64,000 nucleotides of DNA. Origin: Streptococcus rubneri (GTDB lineage Bacteria; Bacillota; Bacilli; Lactobacillales; Streptococcaceae). The notes beneath the pieces are model-generated. The model made no database searches, had not been told where the DNA came from, and saw only the letters and a program-made list of their open reading frames with translations. The DNA is taken from positions 1 to 64,000 of the forward strand of contig NZ_SRRP01000003.1 of the NCBI RefSeq assembly GCF_004785935.1. Direction: 5' to 3'. Below, piece by piece: positions 1-8,850 of this stretch. Position numbers and translations under genes: made by a program. Position 1 is the first letter of the stretch; each line of letters begins with the position of its first letter.

Positions 1-77
1 ACAACTTTAAAACTAGAATTCTAATTGCTTTGAACATCAAAAAGGAGAGAACCAATTTGGTCCTCTCCAGGTTGTAA
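1..77 (+). CDS. ISL3-family transposase, C-terminal end only (runs off the window)
   Basis: In the frame whose codons start at position 3, the sequence reads NFKTRILIALNIKKERT and then NLVLSRL before a TAA at 75-77. This matches the C-terminus I know from streptococcal ISL3-family transposases (IS1167/IS1193 type), which end in a closely similar NIKKERT...VLSR stretch. The rest of the gene lies to the left of the window, so intactness cannot be judged. The following 28-bp IS-end-like sequence supports the call. A hairpin at 44-68 lies inside the codons and may end transcription. Confidence 0.75.
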   Translation, partial: NFKTRILIALNIKKERTNLVLSRL

Positions 78-83
78 CTTTTC

Positions 84-111
84 ATCAACCCACTACAGTT
101 GACAAAGAGCC
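84..111. repeat. ISL3-family IS terminal inverted repeat (one end)
   Basis: The reverse complement starts GGCTCTTTGTCAACTGTAGT and continues GGGTTGATG, which I recognise as the terminal repeat of streptococcal ISL3-type elements. It lies a few bases downstream of the transposase stop, as expected for the right end. The partner end is outside the window. Confidence 0.7.
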
Positions 112-150
112 ACTTTTTTTATTTCATATATTTTTGGATAGAAATAAAAA

Positions 151-194
151 TGTAACAAAGGCGTAATATTTCTTTGAGTATTTTTTGTTATACT
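151..194 (+). promoter_or_regulatory. pcsB promoter with WalR (VicR)-type box
   Basis: TGTAAC (151-156), five bases, then CGTAAT (162-167) fits the WalR direct repeat TGTWAH-N5-TGTWAH with one mismatch. A TATACT -10 lies at 189-194 and there is no good -35, so the box sits roughly -50 to -34 from the expected start, an activating position. WalRK control of pcsB is established in pneumococcus; here it is inferred from the motif. Confidence 0.7.
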
Positions 195-229
195 AGTTAG
201 TGTCTTATATGAAGGAGTTTTTTATACAT

Positions 230-1474
230 ATGAAGAAAAAATTATTGACTACGATTTTATTAAGTACAGTAGCATTATCACAAGTTGCTACAGTGATCAA
301 CGTAACTGCTGATTCAACTGATGATAAGATCGCAGCACAAAACAGTAAAATTGACAGTTTGAATGCTCAACAAGTAAGTGCGCAAGCACAAGTTGATCAG
401 ATTCAAGCGCAAGTTTCTGAAATTAAGAAGCAACAAGAAAGCCTTCAAGCTGAGAACGATCGATTAAATGAAGAGTCTGCTCGTCTTTCTGCTGAAATTG
501 AAGAACTTTCAAAAAATATTGTTGCTCGTCAAGAATCTCTTGCAAATCAAGCTCGTAGTGCTCAGACTACCGGAACAGCAACAAACTACATTAATGCGAT
601 TGTAAGCTCTGGTTCTATTACTGAAGCGATTTCTCGAGTTTCTGCCATGAACGAAATTGCTAATGCTAACAATAAAATGTTAGAAGAGCAAAAACGTGAT
701 AAAGAAGCAATTGATATCAAGCAAAAAGAGAATAATGATGCGATCAACACAGTTATTGCTAACAAGCAACAATTAGATGATGATGCACAAACATTGTCAA
801 CTAAAGAAGCTGAGTTGAAAGCTGCTCAATTGAGCTTAGCAGTTGAAAAATCTTCTGCTGAAAATGAAAAGAATGCTTTATTGGCAGAGAAGGCTGCTGC
901 AGAAAAAGCTGCTGCAGAAGCTGCTGCTGCAGAGGCTGCTTATCGTGCAAAACAAGAAGCTGAACGTCAGGCAACTGTTGCCTCTGCAAATACAAGCTTA
1001 CAGGCTCAAGTACAGGCAGCTACTCAAGCTCCTGCTACACAAACTCCTGCTGCGCAAGCTAGTCAACCACAGGCGACTGTGGCTACACCAGCTACAAACA
1101 ATACTGTGGCAACTACACCTGTGGCTCGTACGTCATACAGTTCTGCAGGAAACACTTATCCAGTAGGTCAATGTACTTGGGGTGCTAAAATTCTTGCACC
1201 TTGGGCTGGAAACTACTGGGGTAATGGAGGTCAGTGGGCAGCAAGTGCTGCAGCAGCTGGATTCCGTACTGGTAGTCAACCACAGGTTGGTGCTATCGCT
1301 TGTTGGAACGATGGTGGTTATGGGCACGTAGCAGTTGTTACGGCTGTTCAATCTACTACAAGTATCCAAGTTTCTGAAGCAAACTATGCGGGTAACCAAA
1401 GTATTGGCAATTACCGTGGATGGTTTAACCCAACTACTGCACAAGGTACTGTAACTTATATTTATCCAAACTAA
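230..1474 (+). CDS. pcsB: PcsB-type peptidoglycan hydrolase (cell division)
   Basis: A 414-aa secreted protein. It starts [17 protein letters not shown] (signal peptide); the first in-frame ATG 30 bases upstream is rejected because the GAAGGAG ribosome site at 211-217 is placed for position 230. Residues about 30-240 are a long Q/E/K/A-rich coiled coil, then an Ala-rich and a T/P/A/Q-rich linker. The C-terminal CHAP domain (about 305-414) has the catalytic Cys in GQCTWGAKI (about Cys315) and His in YGHVAVV. This layout is that of PcsB, which splits septal peptidoglycan when activated by FtsEX in pneumococcus. Its CHAP domain closely resembles that of the lytF-like protein at 18555-19568. A WalR-type box lies upstream. 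Confidence 0.93.
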   Translation: MKKKLLTTILLSTVALSQVATVINVTADSTDDKIAAQNSKIDSLNAQQVSAQAQVDQIQAQVSEIKKQQESLQAENDRLNEESARLSAEIEELSKNIVARQESLANQARSAQTTGTATNYINAIVSSGSITEAISRVSAMNEIANANNKMLEEQKRDKEAIDIKQKENNDAINTVIANKQQLDDDAQTLSTKEAELKAAQLSLAVEKSSAENEKNALLAEKAAAEKAAAEAAAAEAAYRAKQEAERQATVASANTSLQAQVQAATQAPATQTPAAQASQPQATVATPATNNTVATTPVARTSYSSAGNTYPVGQCTWGAKILAPWAGNYWGNGGQWAASAAAAGFRTGSQPQVGAIACWNDGGYGHVAVVTAVQSTTSIQVSEANYAGNQSIGNYRGWFNPTTAQGTVTYIYPN

Positions 1475-1482
1475 GATATGTT

Positions 1483-1516
1483 AACTACTCGCCTCAGGTG
1501 AGTAGTTTTTTTTTTC
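1483..1516 (+). terminator. Rho-independent terminator after pcsB
   Basis: AACTACTC (1483-1490) pairs with GAGTAGTT (1500-1507) and is followed by a run of Ts to 1515. Confidence 0.9.
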
Positions 1517-1551
1517 AAATTTTTTATTTTAGGCTTGAAGCTTATTTTGAA

Positions 1552-1580
1552 TTGAAAATTCCTTTAAAAAGGGTTACAAT
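1552..1580 (+). promoter_or_regulatory. prs promoter
   Basis: TTGAAA (1552-1557), a 17-base spacer and TACAAT (1575-1580) give a near-consensus SigA promoter about 55 bases before the prs start. Confidence 0.75.
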
Positions 1581-1637
1581 GAGTAAGGAGAACATTTGTA
1601 CATTGGTACAATGAGGTTTAAAAATGTGGAGGAAATC

Positions 1638-2612
1638 ATGTCGTTTTCGGATTTAATGCTTTTTGCTTTATCGTCTAACCAAGACTTGGCTGAGCGTGTC
1701 TCTAGAGAGATGGGTCTGCCACTTGGGAAGTCAACCGTACGTCAATTTTCAGATGGAGAAATCCAGGTTAACATTGAAGAGTCGATTCGTGGGAAGGAAG
1801 TTTATATCCTTCAATCTACGAGTTCGCCTGTCAATGATAATCTAATGGAAATCTTAATCATGGTAGATGCCCTCAAACGGGCGAGTGCTCAATCAATCAA
1901 TGTGGTGATGCCTTATTATGGTTATGCCCGTCAGGATAGAAAGGCTCGTGCTCGTGAGCCAATTACTTCTAAATTAGTGGCCAATATGTTAGAAATTGCA
2001 GGGGTTGATCGCCTCTTGACCATTGACCTACATGCTTCTCAGATTCAAGGGTTCTTTGATATTCCAGTGGATCACTTGATGGGGGCTCCTCTTATTGCTG
2101 ATTATTTCGAACGCCGTGGAATGATTGGTCCGGATTATGTAGTTGTCAGTCCAGACCATGGTGGAGTGACTCGAGCTCGCAAGCTTGCTGAGTTTCTCAA
2201 GACTCCAATTGCTATTATTGATAAGCGTCGGAGTGTTGATAAGATGAATACCAGTGAGGTCATGAACATTATCGGGAATGTGGAAGGAAAAACCTGTATT
2301 CTTATCGATGATATGATTGATACAGCTGGAACGATTTGTCATGCTGCTGATGCCCTTGCTGAAGCAGGAGCTGTTGAAGTTTATGCAAGTTGTACGCACC
2401 CAGTCCTATCTGGCCCAGCCTTAGATAATATTCAGAAATCAGCCATTAAGAAATTGGTCGTATTGGATACCATCTTCCTACCTGAGGAACGCTTGATTGA
2501 TAAGATTGAACAAATCTCCATTGCTAAGCTTCTAGCGGAGGCTATTGTCCGAATTCATGAAAAACGGCCACTCTCTCCTTTGTTTGAGATAGGAAACGCT
2601 AAGAAAAGTTAA
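1638..2612 (+). CDS. prs: Ribose-phosphate pyrophosphokinase (PRPP synthetase)
   Basis: A 324-aa class I PRPP synthetase, making PRPP from ribose-5-phosphate and ATP for purine, pyrimidine, His and Trp synthesis. The start at [13 protein letters not shown] is chosen because GGAGGA at 1628-1633 precedes it and known streptococcal Prs proteins begin the same way; the frame is open 42 bases further upstream. Visible motifs are the flexible-loop region [14 protein letters not shown], the [11 protein letters not shown] segment, and the PRPP-binding loop [12 protein letters not shown]. It has its own promoter and terminator, so it is monocistronic, but its product feeds the pur cluster that starts 5 kb downstream. 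Confidence 0.97.
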   Translation: MSFSDLMLFALSSNQDLAERVSREMGLPLGKSTVRQFSDGEIQVNIEESIRGKEVYILQSTSSPVNDNLMEILIMVDALKRASAQSINVVMPYYGYARQDRKARAREPITSKLVANMLEIAGVDRLLTIDLHASQIQGFFDIPVDHLMGAPLIADYFERRGMIGPDYVVVSPDHGGVTRARKLAEFLKTPIAIIDKRRSVDKMNTSEVMNIIGNVEGKTCILIDDMIDTAGTICHAADALAEAGAVEVYASCTHPVLSGPALDNIQKSAIKKLVVLDTIFLPEERLIDKIEQISIAKLLAEAIVRIHEKRPLSPLFEIGNAKKS

Positions 2613-2613
2613 C

Positions 2614-2637
2614 AAAGAGGCTGGAAATAGCCTCTTT
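2614..2637 (+). terminator. Terminator after prs
   Basis: AAAGAGGCT (2614-2622) pairs with AGCCTCTTT (2629-2637), loop of six bases, ending in Ts. Confidence 0.75.
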
Positions 2638-2656
2638 TCTAATAGAAAGGATTTTT

Positions 2657-2797
2657 ATGTTATTCAACTGGTTTACTAAGGAAAAAAATGTAGTCGATAC
2701 AAGTAAAGAGCTCTTAAAAGAAGCTCAAAAAACTGAGGAAGAAGCAGATCCAACCTTACCAAAAAAGACCTTGCCAAAGAGCTCTGCAGTCAAATAA
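2657..2797 (+). CDS. 46-aa peptide ending in LPKSSAVK, unknown function
   Basis: ATG with an AAAGGA ribosome site just upstream (2644-2650) opens a 46-codon frame. It starts MLFNWFTKEKN, has a K/E-rich middle, and ends PTLPKKTLPKSSAVK. There is no signal peptide or membrane span. The last eight residues nearly match those of the secreted protein encoded 200 bases downstream (LPKTSAVK), and a sortase gene follows that. It may be an intracellular relative, a decoy or competitor, or a shortened remnant of a paralogue. I do not recognise the family, and its coding status rests on the ribosome site and the shared tail. Confidence 0.6.
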   Translation: MLFNWFTKEKNVVDTSKELLKEAQKTEEEADPTLPKKTLPKSSAVK

Positions 2798-2803
2798 AAC
2801 AAG

Positions 2804-2815
2804 GAAAACGCTTAC
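2804..2815 (+). promoter_or_regulatory. Possible cre (CcpA) half-match upstream of the LPKTSAVK gene
   Basis: GAAAACGCTTAC resembles the cre core. It lies about 100 bases upstream of the likely promoter, so a role is uncertain. Confidence 0.35.
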
Positions 2816-2913
2816 GAAATCAAAGGATTCTATTTTAGCAGTCAAATCGTTAACTTACCTGTAAAAAAATATAGAATTCCTTAAAATTAATTAAAAAAAT
2901 AGGTCAGATTTTA

Positions 2914-2942
2914 TTGACAAAGAAAACTTATCGTAGTAAAAT
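2914..2942 (+). promoter_or_regulatory. Promoter of the LPKTSAVK secreted-protein gene
   Basis: TTGACA (2914-2919), a 17-base spacer and TAAAAT (2937-2942) form a strong promoter. The leader then carries two overlapping short dyads, GTTAC-gaa-GTAAC (2950-2962) and AATAGTT/AACTATT (2946-2970), which cannot both form. Confidence 0.8.
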
Positions 2943-2997
2943 AATAATAGTTACGAAGTAACGAACTATTTTTTAAATAAAAAAAGGAGATAAAACA

Positions 2998-3597
2998 ATG
3001 AAAAAAGTTTTATTATCATCAGTAGCAGCTCTTGCAGTTTTTGCTGCAGCAGCACCAGCATTCGCAAATGACAATCCTTCAATCAACGGTGGAGCTAACA
3101 CTCCAGGTGCTTTTGATTCTCGTGAAGCATACGAAAACCAATCAGAATTTGTAAGTGCTCGTACAGTTGAAGAATACCTTAACGGTCATATGGAAGACAT
3201 CAGCGCTGAAGCAGCACAAGATCCTGCAGTAGTAGCAGCTAAAGCTGAATTTGACGCTGTTGAAGGTGGTTCACACCTTTACGGAGAAAAGAAAGCAGCT
3301 TATGAAGCAGCATTCAACACTTCATTCTTGAACGTACGTAACAAATACGTTAAACAATTCCAAACTGTTCAAAACACAGCTAAGAAAAAAGAAGGACGTT
3401 ACTACATCTTGAACGAAACTCCAGAACAAGCTAACGCACGTTACTTGAAAGAACATGGAATTTCTCAAGAAGAAGCAGCTAAACAATCTAAAGAAGAAGC
3501 AGCTAAAGCAGAAGAAGCAGCTAAAAAAGCAGAAGCTGGTAAAGCTGGTTCAAAACAAGCTGGTAAAGCTCTTCCAAAAACAAGCGCAGTTAAATAA
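2998..3597 (+). CDS. Secreted protein with C-terminal LPKTSAVK motif (likely substrate of the adjacent sortase)
   Basis: A 199-aa protein with a clear signal peptide (MKKVLLSSVAALAVF...APAFA, cleavage after about residue 23). The mature part is polar. After about residue 155 it becomes an Ala/Lys/Glu-rich stretch (repeated EEAAK-like units), and it ends exactly in LPKTSAVK. It therefore has an LPxT-like motif at the extreme C-terminus but lacks the hydrophobic span and positive tail of a normal LPxTG anchor. The next gene is a class B sortase, and the gene before encodes a peptide with almost the same tail. I infer a dedicated sortase-substrate pair. The strong promoter and ribosome site (GGAG at 2986) suggest high expression. 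The molecular role of the mature protein is unknown. Confidence 0.85.
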   Translation: MKKVLLSSVAALAVFAAAAPAFANDNPSINGGANTPGAFDSREAYENQSEFVSARTVEEYLNGHMEDISAEAAQDPAVVAAKAEFDAVEGGSHLYGEKKAAYEAAFNTSFLNVRNKYVKQFQTVQNTAKKKEGRYYILNETPEQANARYLKEHGISQEEAAKQSKEEAAKAEEAAKKAEAGKAGSKQAGKALPKTSAVK

Positions 3598-3626
3598 TTT
3601 TATTAATTAGCTCTTAAATTAAATAT

Positions 3627-3657
3627 CACTGAGCCTTCGGGCTCGGTGTTATTTTTT
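3627..3657 (+). terminator. Terminator between substrate and sortase genes
   Basis: CACTGAGCC (3627-3635), loop TTCG, GGCTCGGTG (3640-3648), then TTATTTTTT. Partial read-through would give much substrate and little sortase. Confidence 0.85.
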
Positions 3658-3689
3658 AGATTGAACGTTATATAGGGGATCTTATTTTT

Positions 3690-4544
3690 ATGAATCGTAC
3701 TGATAAAAATTCTAGTTCTAAAGGAAAGGGCCTTGCGCTTATTCTTACTTTGGTTGCTATTCTTGCTCTTGTAGGTGGTTTCTTCCTTTTTAATCCATTT
3801 GGAAAGCATACTACATCTGATAAGAAGAACACTAGCTCATCATCTACTGCAAGTAGCAAAGAGGTCAAATATGAGCCAAGTCAAGAGGAAAAAGACTATT
3901 TAGCTAACCGATTTGCTCAATTAACGTCGGTCAATCCTGAAGCGATTGCCTATGTTTATGCTCCTGGAACTGAGTTAGATGAGCCTGTTGTACAAACAGG
4001 GGATAATGAAACCTACTTAGATAAGACTTTTGAGGGTGGGAACCAACCTTTCTTGGGAACTGTCTTTATGGATATGGACAACAAGAAGGACTTTAGTGAT
4101 CGTTTGACTTGGTTGTTTGGACATGCTCGTGGTAGCCAGGTAGGAGATCACCGCATGTTTAACGATGTGAACTACTACGACAAACAAGAGTATTTTGATC
4201 AACATCCTTATGTTGTAATTGAAACACCTGAGCGCAAGTATTATTATGAAGCAATGGGCTTAGTCATCGTTCCTGAAACCACTGCTTTCTATCGTACAAG
4301 TTTTGCGGATGATAAAGATTTTACTACCCAACTTAAAAATATCTATGAGTCAGCTCGTACCAAAAATCCAAATATCAAGATTAAAGCGTCTGATAAGTAT
4401 TTAGTCTTGTCAACTTGTCGTGAAGAAGACGATACTATCCGTTCTAATCTCTATCTTCGTCAGATCCCAGATTCTGAAATGAAGGATTTCTTAGCAAAAC
4501 ACGGTGATCAGTTAAATTATGTGGCAACCCGTGGCCAAGAATAA
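3690..4544 (+). CDS. Class B sortase
   Basis: A 284-aa membrane-anchored transpeptidase. It has a short cytoplasmic N-terminus, a single membrane span (about residues 12-32), a Ser/Thr/Lys linker and a sortase domain. The catalytic triad is visible: His in WLFGHARG, Cys in LVLSTCREE (about Cys243), and Arg in DDTIRSNLY. The insert between His and Cys and the LSTC signature fit class B. It follows the gene for a secreted protein ending in LPKTSAVK after a leaky-looking terminator, so that protein is its likely substrate. From memory, automated annotation already uses a name like LPKTxAVK-specific class B sortase for such genes; I could not verify this. What it attaches the substrate to is unknown. 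Confidence 0.9.
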   Translation: MNRTDKNSSSKGKGLALILTLVAILALVGGFFLFNPFGKHTTSDKKNTSSSSTASSKEVKYEPSQEEKDYLANRFAQLTSVNPEAIAYVYAPGTELDEPVVQTGDNETYLDKTFEGGNQPFLGTVFMDMDNKKDFSDRLTWLFGHARGSQVGDHRMFNDVNYYDKQEYFDQHPYVVIETPERKYYYEAMGLVIVPETTAFYRTSFADDKDFTTQLKNIYESARTKNPNIKIKASDKYLVLSTCREEDDTIRSNLYLRQIPDSEMKDFLAKHGDQLNYVATRGQE

Positions 4545-4571
4545 GATAGATTTGTTAATAATGATTTTATG

Positions 4572-4603
4572 ATAGGATTTAGCATAAGCTAGGTCCTATT
4601 TTT
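4572..4603 (+). terminator. Terminator after the sortase gene
   Basis: ATAGGA (4572-4577) pairs with TCCTAT (4594-4599), followed by TTTTT. Confidence 0.65.
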
Positions 4604-4652
4604 GATGAAAAATGTCAATTTTGTATCATTTGTCTTGGAGTCGTTTGCTTTT

Positions 4653-4681
4653 TTGCGATGACTTTCAATTTATAGTATAAT
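4653..4681 (+). promoter_or_regulatory. Promoter of the araT-recO-plsX-acpP operon
   Basis: TTGCGA (4653-4658), a 17-base spacer and TATAAT (4676-4681). Confidence 0.75.
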
Positions 4682-4708
4682 GGGAGTAGATCTTTTTTGG
4701 AGGTGGCT

Positions 4709-5890
4709 ATGGATTTAACAAAGCGTTTTAATAAAAATTTAAATCGAATTGAGATTTCCTTGATTCGTCAGTTTGATCAGGCCATTTCTGAGATTCCAGG
4801 TATCTTGCGTTTGACTTTAGGGGAGCCAGATTTTACCACGCCGGAGCATGTCAAGGAAGCCGCTAAGGCTGCCATTGATGCTAATCAGAGCCATTATACA
4901 GGGATGAGTGGCTTGTTAGCTTTGCGTCAAGCGGCTAGTCAATTTGTAGCGGATAAATACAATCTTCATTATCGAGCAGAAGATGAGATTTTAGTAACGA
5001 TTGGAGCTACTGAGGCTCTTTCAGCCACCTTGACAGCTATCTTGGAGCCTGGAGATGTAGTCCTTTTGCCAGCACCAGCCTATCCAGGTTATGAACCCAT
5101 TATCAAACTAGTGGGGGCTAGTGTCGTCGAGATTGATACTAGGGCACATCAATTTATCCTGACTCCGGAAGCTTTGGAAGAAGCCCTTCAGGAACAAGGA
5201 AATCGGGTCAAGGCAGTTATTCTCAATTATCCTGCAAATCCGACAGGAGTGACTTATTCTAAGGAACAGATGCAGGCTTTGGCTGGAGTGTTGAAAAAAT
5301 ATCAAGTCTTTGTGGTCTGTGATGAGGTCTACTCAGAATTGACCTATACGGATCAGTCTCATGTATCCTTAGGGACTTACTTACCAGATCAAGCCATCCT
5401 TATCAATGGCTTGTCTAAATCTCATGCTATGACAGGTTGGCGACTGGGCTTCATTTTTGCGCCTGCTTCGTTAACCGCTCAGCTAATCAAGAGCCATCAG
5501 TATTTGGTCACTGCAGCGGGCACCATGAACCAGTATGCAGCCATTGAGGCCTTGACAGTTGGAAAAGATGATGCTGAACCAATGAAACAGGAATACATCA
5601 AGCGTCGCGACTATATCATGGATGCGATGTCATCCATGGGCTTTGAGATTATCCGACCTGATGGGGCCTTTTATATCTTTGCCAAGATTCCACCAGGTTA
5701 CAATCAAGATTCGTTCGCTTTTTTGAAAGCTTTGGCCTATGAAAAAGCCGTTGCTTTTATCCCGGGAGCAGCCTTTGGAACCTATGGCGAAGGTTATGTA
5801 CGTTTGTCCTATGCAGCGAGTATGGAAGTGATTCAAGAAGCAATGAGACGTTTGAAGGAGTTTATGGAAGAACATGCTGGAGAGCATTGA
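4709..5890 (+). CDS. araT: Class I/II aminotransferase (AraT-like aromatic amino acid aminotransferase)
   Basis: A 393-aa PLP-dependent fold type I aminotransferase. The start [11 protein letters not shown] is set by GGAGGTGG at 4699-4706; the upstream in-frame start lies inside that site. The PLP lysine is in [16 protein letters not shown] (about Lys237). Other family marks are [18 protein letters not shown] and the C-terminal Arg in YVRLSYA. In lactic streptococci the gene in this position upstream of recO is called araT and transaminates aromatic amino acids. Substrate preference cannot be proved from sequence, and aspartate or alanine aminotransferase activity is possible. It overlaps recO by 17 bases, so the two are translationally linked. 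Confidence 0.85.
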   Translation: MDLTKRFNKNLNRIEISLIRQFDQAISEIPGILRLTLGEPDFTTPEHVKEAAKAAIDANQSHYTGMSGLLALRQAASQFVADKYNLHYRAEDEILVTIGATEALSATLTAILEPGDVVLLPAPAYPGYEPIIKLVGASVVEIDTRAHQFILTPEALEEALQEQGNRVKAVILNYPANPTGVTYSKEQMQALAGVLKKYQVFVVCDEVYSELTYTDQSHVSLGTYLPDQAILINGLSKSHAMTGWRLGFIFAPASLTAQLIKSHQYLVTAAGTMNQYAAIEALTVGKDDAEPMKQEYIKRRDYIMDAMSSMGFEIIRPDGAFYIFAKIPPGYNQDSFAFLKALAYEKAVAFIPGAAFGTYGEGYVRLSYAASMEVIQEAMRRLKEFMEEHAGEH

Positions 5891-6653
5891 GAGTCGAGGC
5901 TTGGTCCTTTACAACCGAGATTTCCGAGAAGATGATAAGCTGGTAAAAATCTTTACAGAGCGTGCAGGAAAGCTCATGTTTTTCGTGAAACATGCGAATA
6001 ACTCCCGTCTAAATCCAATGATCCAACCCTTAACTTTGGCGGACATGTATTTGAAAATCAATGATGATGGACTCAGCTATATTGAAGATATTCATGAGGT
6101 TCATAGCTTTCAGGGGATTCATCAAGATTTATTTCGTCTCTCTTATGCGACCTATATTCTGGCCTTAGCTGATGCTAGTATGCAGGATCGTCAGCCAGAT
6201 TCGGCCCTCTTTACTTTTTTAGAACAGACCTTGCGCTTGATGGATCGCGGCTTGGATTATGAAATTTTGACCAATATTTTTGAAATGCAGATTTTATCTC
6301 GGTTTGGAGTGAGTTTGAATGTCCATGAGTGCTGTATCTGTCACCGAGTAGGTCTTCCCTTTGATTTTTCCTTCCGTTTCGGCGGGGTTCTTTGTCCGGA
6401 TCATTATGATCGAGATGAGAGACGGGCTCACTGGGATCCCAATGCCCTTTATTTATTAGATCAGTTTCAGGGAGTGGAATTCAGTGAGCTAGAGACCATT
6501 TCTATCCATGAAGAGATGAAGCAAAAATTACGACAGTGTCTGGATCAACTCTATGATGAGTATGTAGGTATTCATCTAAAAGCTAAGAAATTTATTGATT
6601 CCCTGGGAAGCTGGGGAGAGATTTTAAAAGATCAGTCTGGAGGTAAGATATGA
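5874..6653 (+). CDS. recO: DNA repair protein RecO
   Basis: A 259-aa RecO of usual length. It helps load RecA onto SSB-coated single strands in the RecFOR pathway. The N-terminal OB-fold region begins [21 protein letters not shown]. The zinc-type cysteine cluster is visible as [10 protein letters not shown] and then [10 protein letters not shown]. The start lies inside the end of araT, and the stop overlaps the plsX start as ATGA-type coupling (TGA at 6651-6653, ATG at 6650). The recO-plsX-acpP order is common in streptococci. Confidence 0.95.
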   Translation: MLESIESRGLVLYNRDFREDDKLVKIFTERAGKLMFFVKHANNSRLNPMIQPLTLADMYLKINDDGLSYIEDIHEVHSFQGIHQDLFRLSYATYILALADASMQDRQPDSALFTFLEQTLRLMDRGLDYEILTNIFEMQILSRFGVSLNVHECCICHRVGLPFDFSFRFGGVLCPDHYDRDERRAHWDPNALYLLDQFQGVEFSELETISIHEEMKQKLRQCLDQLYDEYVGIHLKAKKFIDSLGSWGEILKDQSGGKI

Positions 6654-7654
6654 AACGAATTGCAGTCGATGCAATGGGCGGAGATAATGCTCCACAGGCC
6701 CTAGTAGAAGGGGTTAATCAAGCCATACAAGAATTTAAGGATATCGAAGTGATTTTGTATGGAGATGAAGCAAAAATTAAGCAGTATCTGACTGCAAGCG
6801 AACGAGTATCCATTGTCCATACAGATGAGAAAATTGACTCTGATGATGAACCAACTCGGGCCATTCGTCGGAAAAAACAAGCCAGCATGGTGCTAGCTGC
6901 TCATGCAGTTAAAAATGGGGAAGCTGATGCCATGCTATCAGCCGGGAATACAGGTGCTCTCTTGGCTTCTGGTTACTTTATCGTTGGGAGGATTAAGGTT
7001 ATCGATCGTCCGGGCTTGATGTCTACCCTTCCAACCCTAGATGGGAAAGGTTATGATATGCTGGATCTCGGAGCCAATGCGGAAAACACGCCCACCCATT
7101 TGCACCAATATGCGATTATGGGAGCCTATTATGCAGAAAATGTTCGTGGAATTAAGCGTCCACGAGTCGGCCTTTTGAATAATGGGACAGAGGAAAGTAA
7201 GGGAGATCCCCTACGTAAAGAAACCTATCAATTATTAGCAGCGGATCCTGCTCTCAACTTTGTAGGAAATGTGGAAGCGCGTGACTTGATGGATGGAGTT
7301 GCTGACGTCATCGTTACAGATGGATTCACAGGAAATGCTGTCCTTAAGACCATGGAAGGAACTGCTTTGGGTCTCTTTAAGCAGTTGAAGACGGTTCTCG
7401 GTGGAGGTGGCTTGAAGGCCAAATTAGGAGCCCTTTTGTTGAAGAATGACCTACGAGGCTTGAAGAAAACCTTGGACTATTCAGATGTTGGCGGAGCGGT
7501 CTTGTTTGGCTTACAAGCACCTGTTGTAAAAACCCATGGTTCAAGTGATGCCAAGGCAGTGTATAGTACGATTCGTCAGATTCGTACCATGTTGGAGACG
7601 GATGTTATTCGTAAATCGGTTGTTGAATTATCAGAATTGGAGGAAGAGAAATGA
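6650..7654 (+). CDS. plsX: Phosphate acyltransferase PlsX
   Basis: A 334-aa PlsX. It converts acyl-ACP to acyl-phosphate, the first step towards phosphatidic acid with PlsY. The N-terminus [15 protein letters not shown] is the family signature; further marks are [14 protein letters not shown] and [13 protein letters not shown]. It overlaps both recO and the following acyl carrier protein gene by four bases, so it is stoichiometrically tied to its acyl-ACP substrate. Confidence 0.97.
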   Translation: MKRIAVDAMGGDNAPQALVEGVNQAIQEFKDIEVILYGDEAKIKQYLTASERVSIVHTDEKIDSDDEPTRAIRRKKQASMVLAAHAVKNGEADAMLSAGNTGALLASGYFIVGRIKVIDRPGLMSTLPTLDGKGYDMLDLGANAENTPTHLHQYAIMGAYYAENVRGIKRPRVGLLNNGTEESKGDPLRKETYQLLAADPALNFVGNVEARDLMDGVADVIVTDGFTGNAVLKTMEGTALGLFKQLKTVLGGGGLKAKLGALLLKNDLRGLKKTLDYSDVGGAVLFGLQAPVVKTHGSSDAKAVYSTIRQIRTMLETDVIRKSVVELSELEEEK

Positions 7655-7896
7655 GTCGTCGGAAAGAAATTATTGCAGCAGTAGAAGAGTTAATCAAAGA
7701 TCAGAAAGATTCTGATTTTCAAGTAACCTTAGATATGGATTTACGAAAAGAGCTAGAGATTGATTCAGTTGATTTGATGGAATGCATCATTTATTTAGAA
7801 GAAACCTATCATATTGATATTCCAGACAAGGATATTGATGCCATGGTGACTGTTGGAGATATGGTAGACTATGTGGATAAAAAAGTGAGCAAATAA
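7651..7896 (+). CDS. acpP: Acyl carrier protein (second ACP, partner of PlsX)
   Basis: An 81-aa acyl carrier protein with the phosphopantetheine site in EIDSVDLME (Ser39). Streptococci usually carry one ACP in the fab cluster and another here after plsX, so this is likely the phospholipid-linked copy rather than the main fatty-acid-synthesis ACP. The start overlaps the plsX stop. The PurBox for the next operon overlaps its stop codon. Confidence 0.93.
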   Translation: MSRRKEIIAAVEELIKDQKDSDFQVTLDMDLRKELEIDSVDLMECIIYLEETYHIDIPDKDIDAMVTVGDMVDYVDKKVSK

Positions 7897-7907
7897 TGTT
7901 CGGTTTT
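7895..7907 (+). promoter_or_regulatory. PurBox (PurR site) upstream of purC
   Basis: AATGTTCGGTTTT fits the reverse form of the lactococcal and streptococcal PurBox AWWWCCGAACWWT at every position. It overlaps the acpP stop. A degenerate second copy (AAAGTACGGGGAT, 7988-8000, 10 of 13) lies nearer the weak purC promoter (TATGAT at 8022-8027). PurR activates pur genes at low purine in Lactococcus; the same control is inferred here. Confidence 0.75.
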
Positions 7908-7930
7908 TACCATTAAAAAGAATATATAAA

Positions 7931-7970
7931 TAAGGGAATAGAGTGATTTTGCCTCATTCCCTTATTTTTT
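7931..7970 (+). terminator. Terminator after acpP
   Basis: AAGGGAAT-a-GAG pairs with CTC-ATTCCCTT (7932-7963) and is followed by six Ts. It separates lipid genes from the pur operon. Confidence 0.9.
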
Positions 7971-8064
7971 TCTTATAAACTAAAACCAAAGTACGGGGAT
8001 TTCTTGAAAAATAAGATAGGGTATGATAAACTGAAAGGGAGAAAATACGAAAGGCGAACAAGAA

Positions 8065-8772
8065 ATGTCTCATCAATTAATTTATACGGGAAAAGCTAAA
8101 GATATTTATAGTACAGAAGACGAACATGTGATTAAGTCCGTTTATAAGGACCAAGCCACTATGCTGAATGGGGCTCGTAAAGAGACCATCGAAGGCAAAG
8201 GTGTGCTGAATAATCAGATTTCGTCTCTTATTTTTGAAAAATTGAATGCTGCTGGAGTGGAGACGCACTTTATCAAGCGTATTTCTGATACCGAACAACT
8301 CAATAAGAAGGTGACCATCATTCCTTTGGAGGTTGTGCTTCGTAATGTGACTGCAGGTTCTTTCTCCAAACGGTTTGGCGTTGAAGAAGGTTTGGATTTG
8401 GAAACTCCAATCGTTGAATTTTACTATAAAAACGATGAGTTGGACGATCCATTTATCAATGATGAACACGTCAAGTTCTTGGATATTGCCAATGATGAAC
8501 AAATTGCCTATATCAAGGAAGAAACGCGTCGGATCAATGAATTGCTGAAAGATTGGTTTGCACAAATTGGTCTGCGTTTGATTGACTTCAAATTGGAATT
8601 TGGTTTTGATAAGGATGGCAAAATTATCTTGGCAGATGAATTTTCACCAGATAACTGCCGCCTTTGGGATGCGGAAGGGCACCATATGGACAAGGATGTT
8701 TTCCGTAGAGATTTGGGCAGTTTAACGGATGTATATAAAGTTGTTTTAGAAAAATTGCAAGGTTTGAAGTGA
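8065..8772 (+). CDS. purC: Phosphoribosylaminoimidazole-succinocarboxamide synthase
   Basis: A 235-aa SAICAR synthetase that joins CAIR and aspartate with ATP in IMP synthesis. It begins [16 protein letters not shown], with the family KAKD motif, and contains [23 protein letters not shown] and [12 protein letters not shown]. Length is normal. It opens the purine cluster about 160 bases after the PurBox. A second, diverged copy of its last 24 codons lies about 75 bases downstream, which suggests that this allele or its neighbour arrived by recombination. Confidence 0.96.
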   Translation: MSHQLIYTGKAKDIYSTEDEHVIKSVYKDQATMLNGARKETIEGKGVLNNQISSLIFEKLNAAGVETHFIKRISDTEQLNKKVTIIPLEVVLRNVTAGSFSKRFGVEEGLDLETPIVEFYYKNDELDDPFINDEHVKFLDIANDEQIAYIKEETRRINELLKDWFAQIGLRLIDFKLEFGFDKDGKIILADEFSPDNCRLWDAEGHHMDKDVFRRDLGSLTDVYKVVLEKLQGLK

Positions 8773-8780
8773 TCTTTTTG

Positions 8781-8850
8781 AAACGGAAAACCTTCGTCTT
8801 TCAAGTAAAAGGACTCAGGCTGAAAAGGTCTACTAGACCTTTTCACTCCG
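8781..8850 (+). repeat. Multi-hairpin intergenic element, copy C (purC-purL gap)
   Basis: It is closed by CGGA (8784-8787) with TCCG (8847-8850), has the loop sequence ACTCAGG (8813-8819) shared with the purD-purE element, and contains a perfect hairpin GAAAAGGTC-tacta-GACCTTTTC (8822-8844). It is a weak, decayed relative of the elements at 21103-21234 and 24134-24251. Confidence 0.5.
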
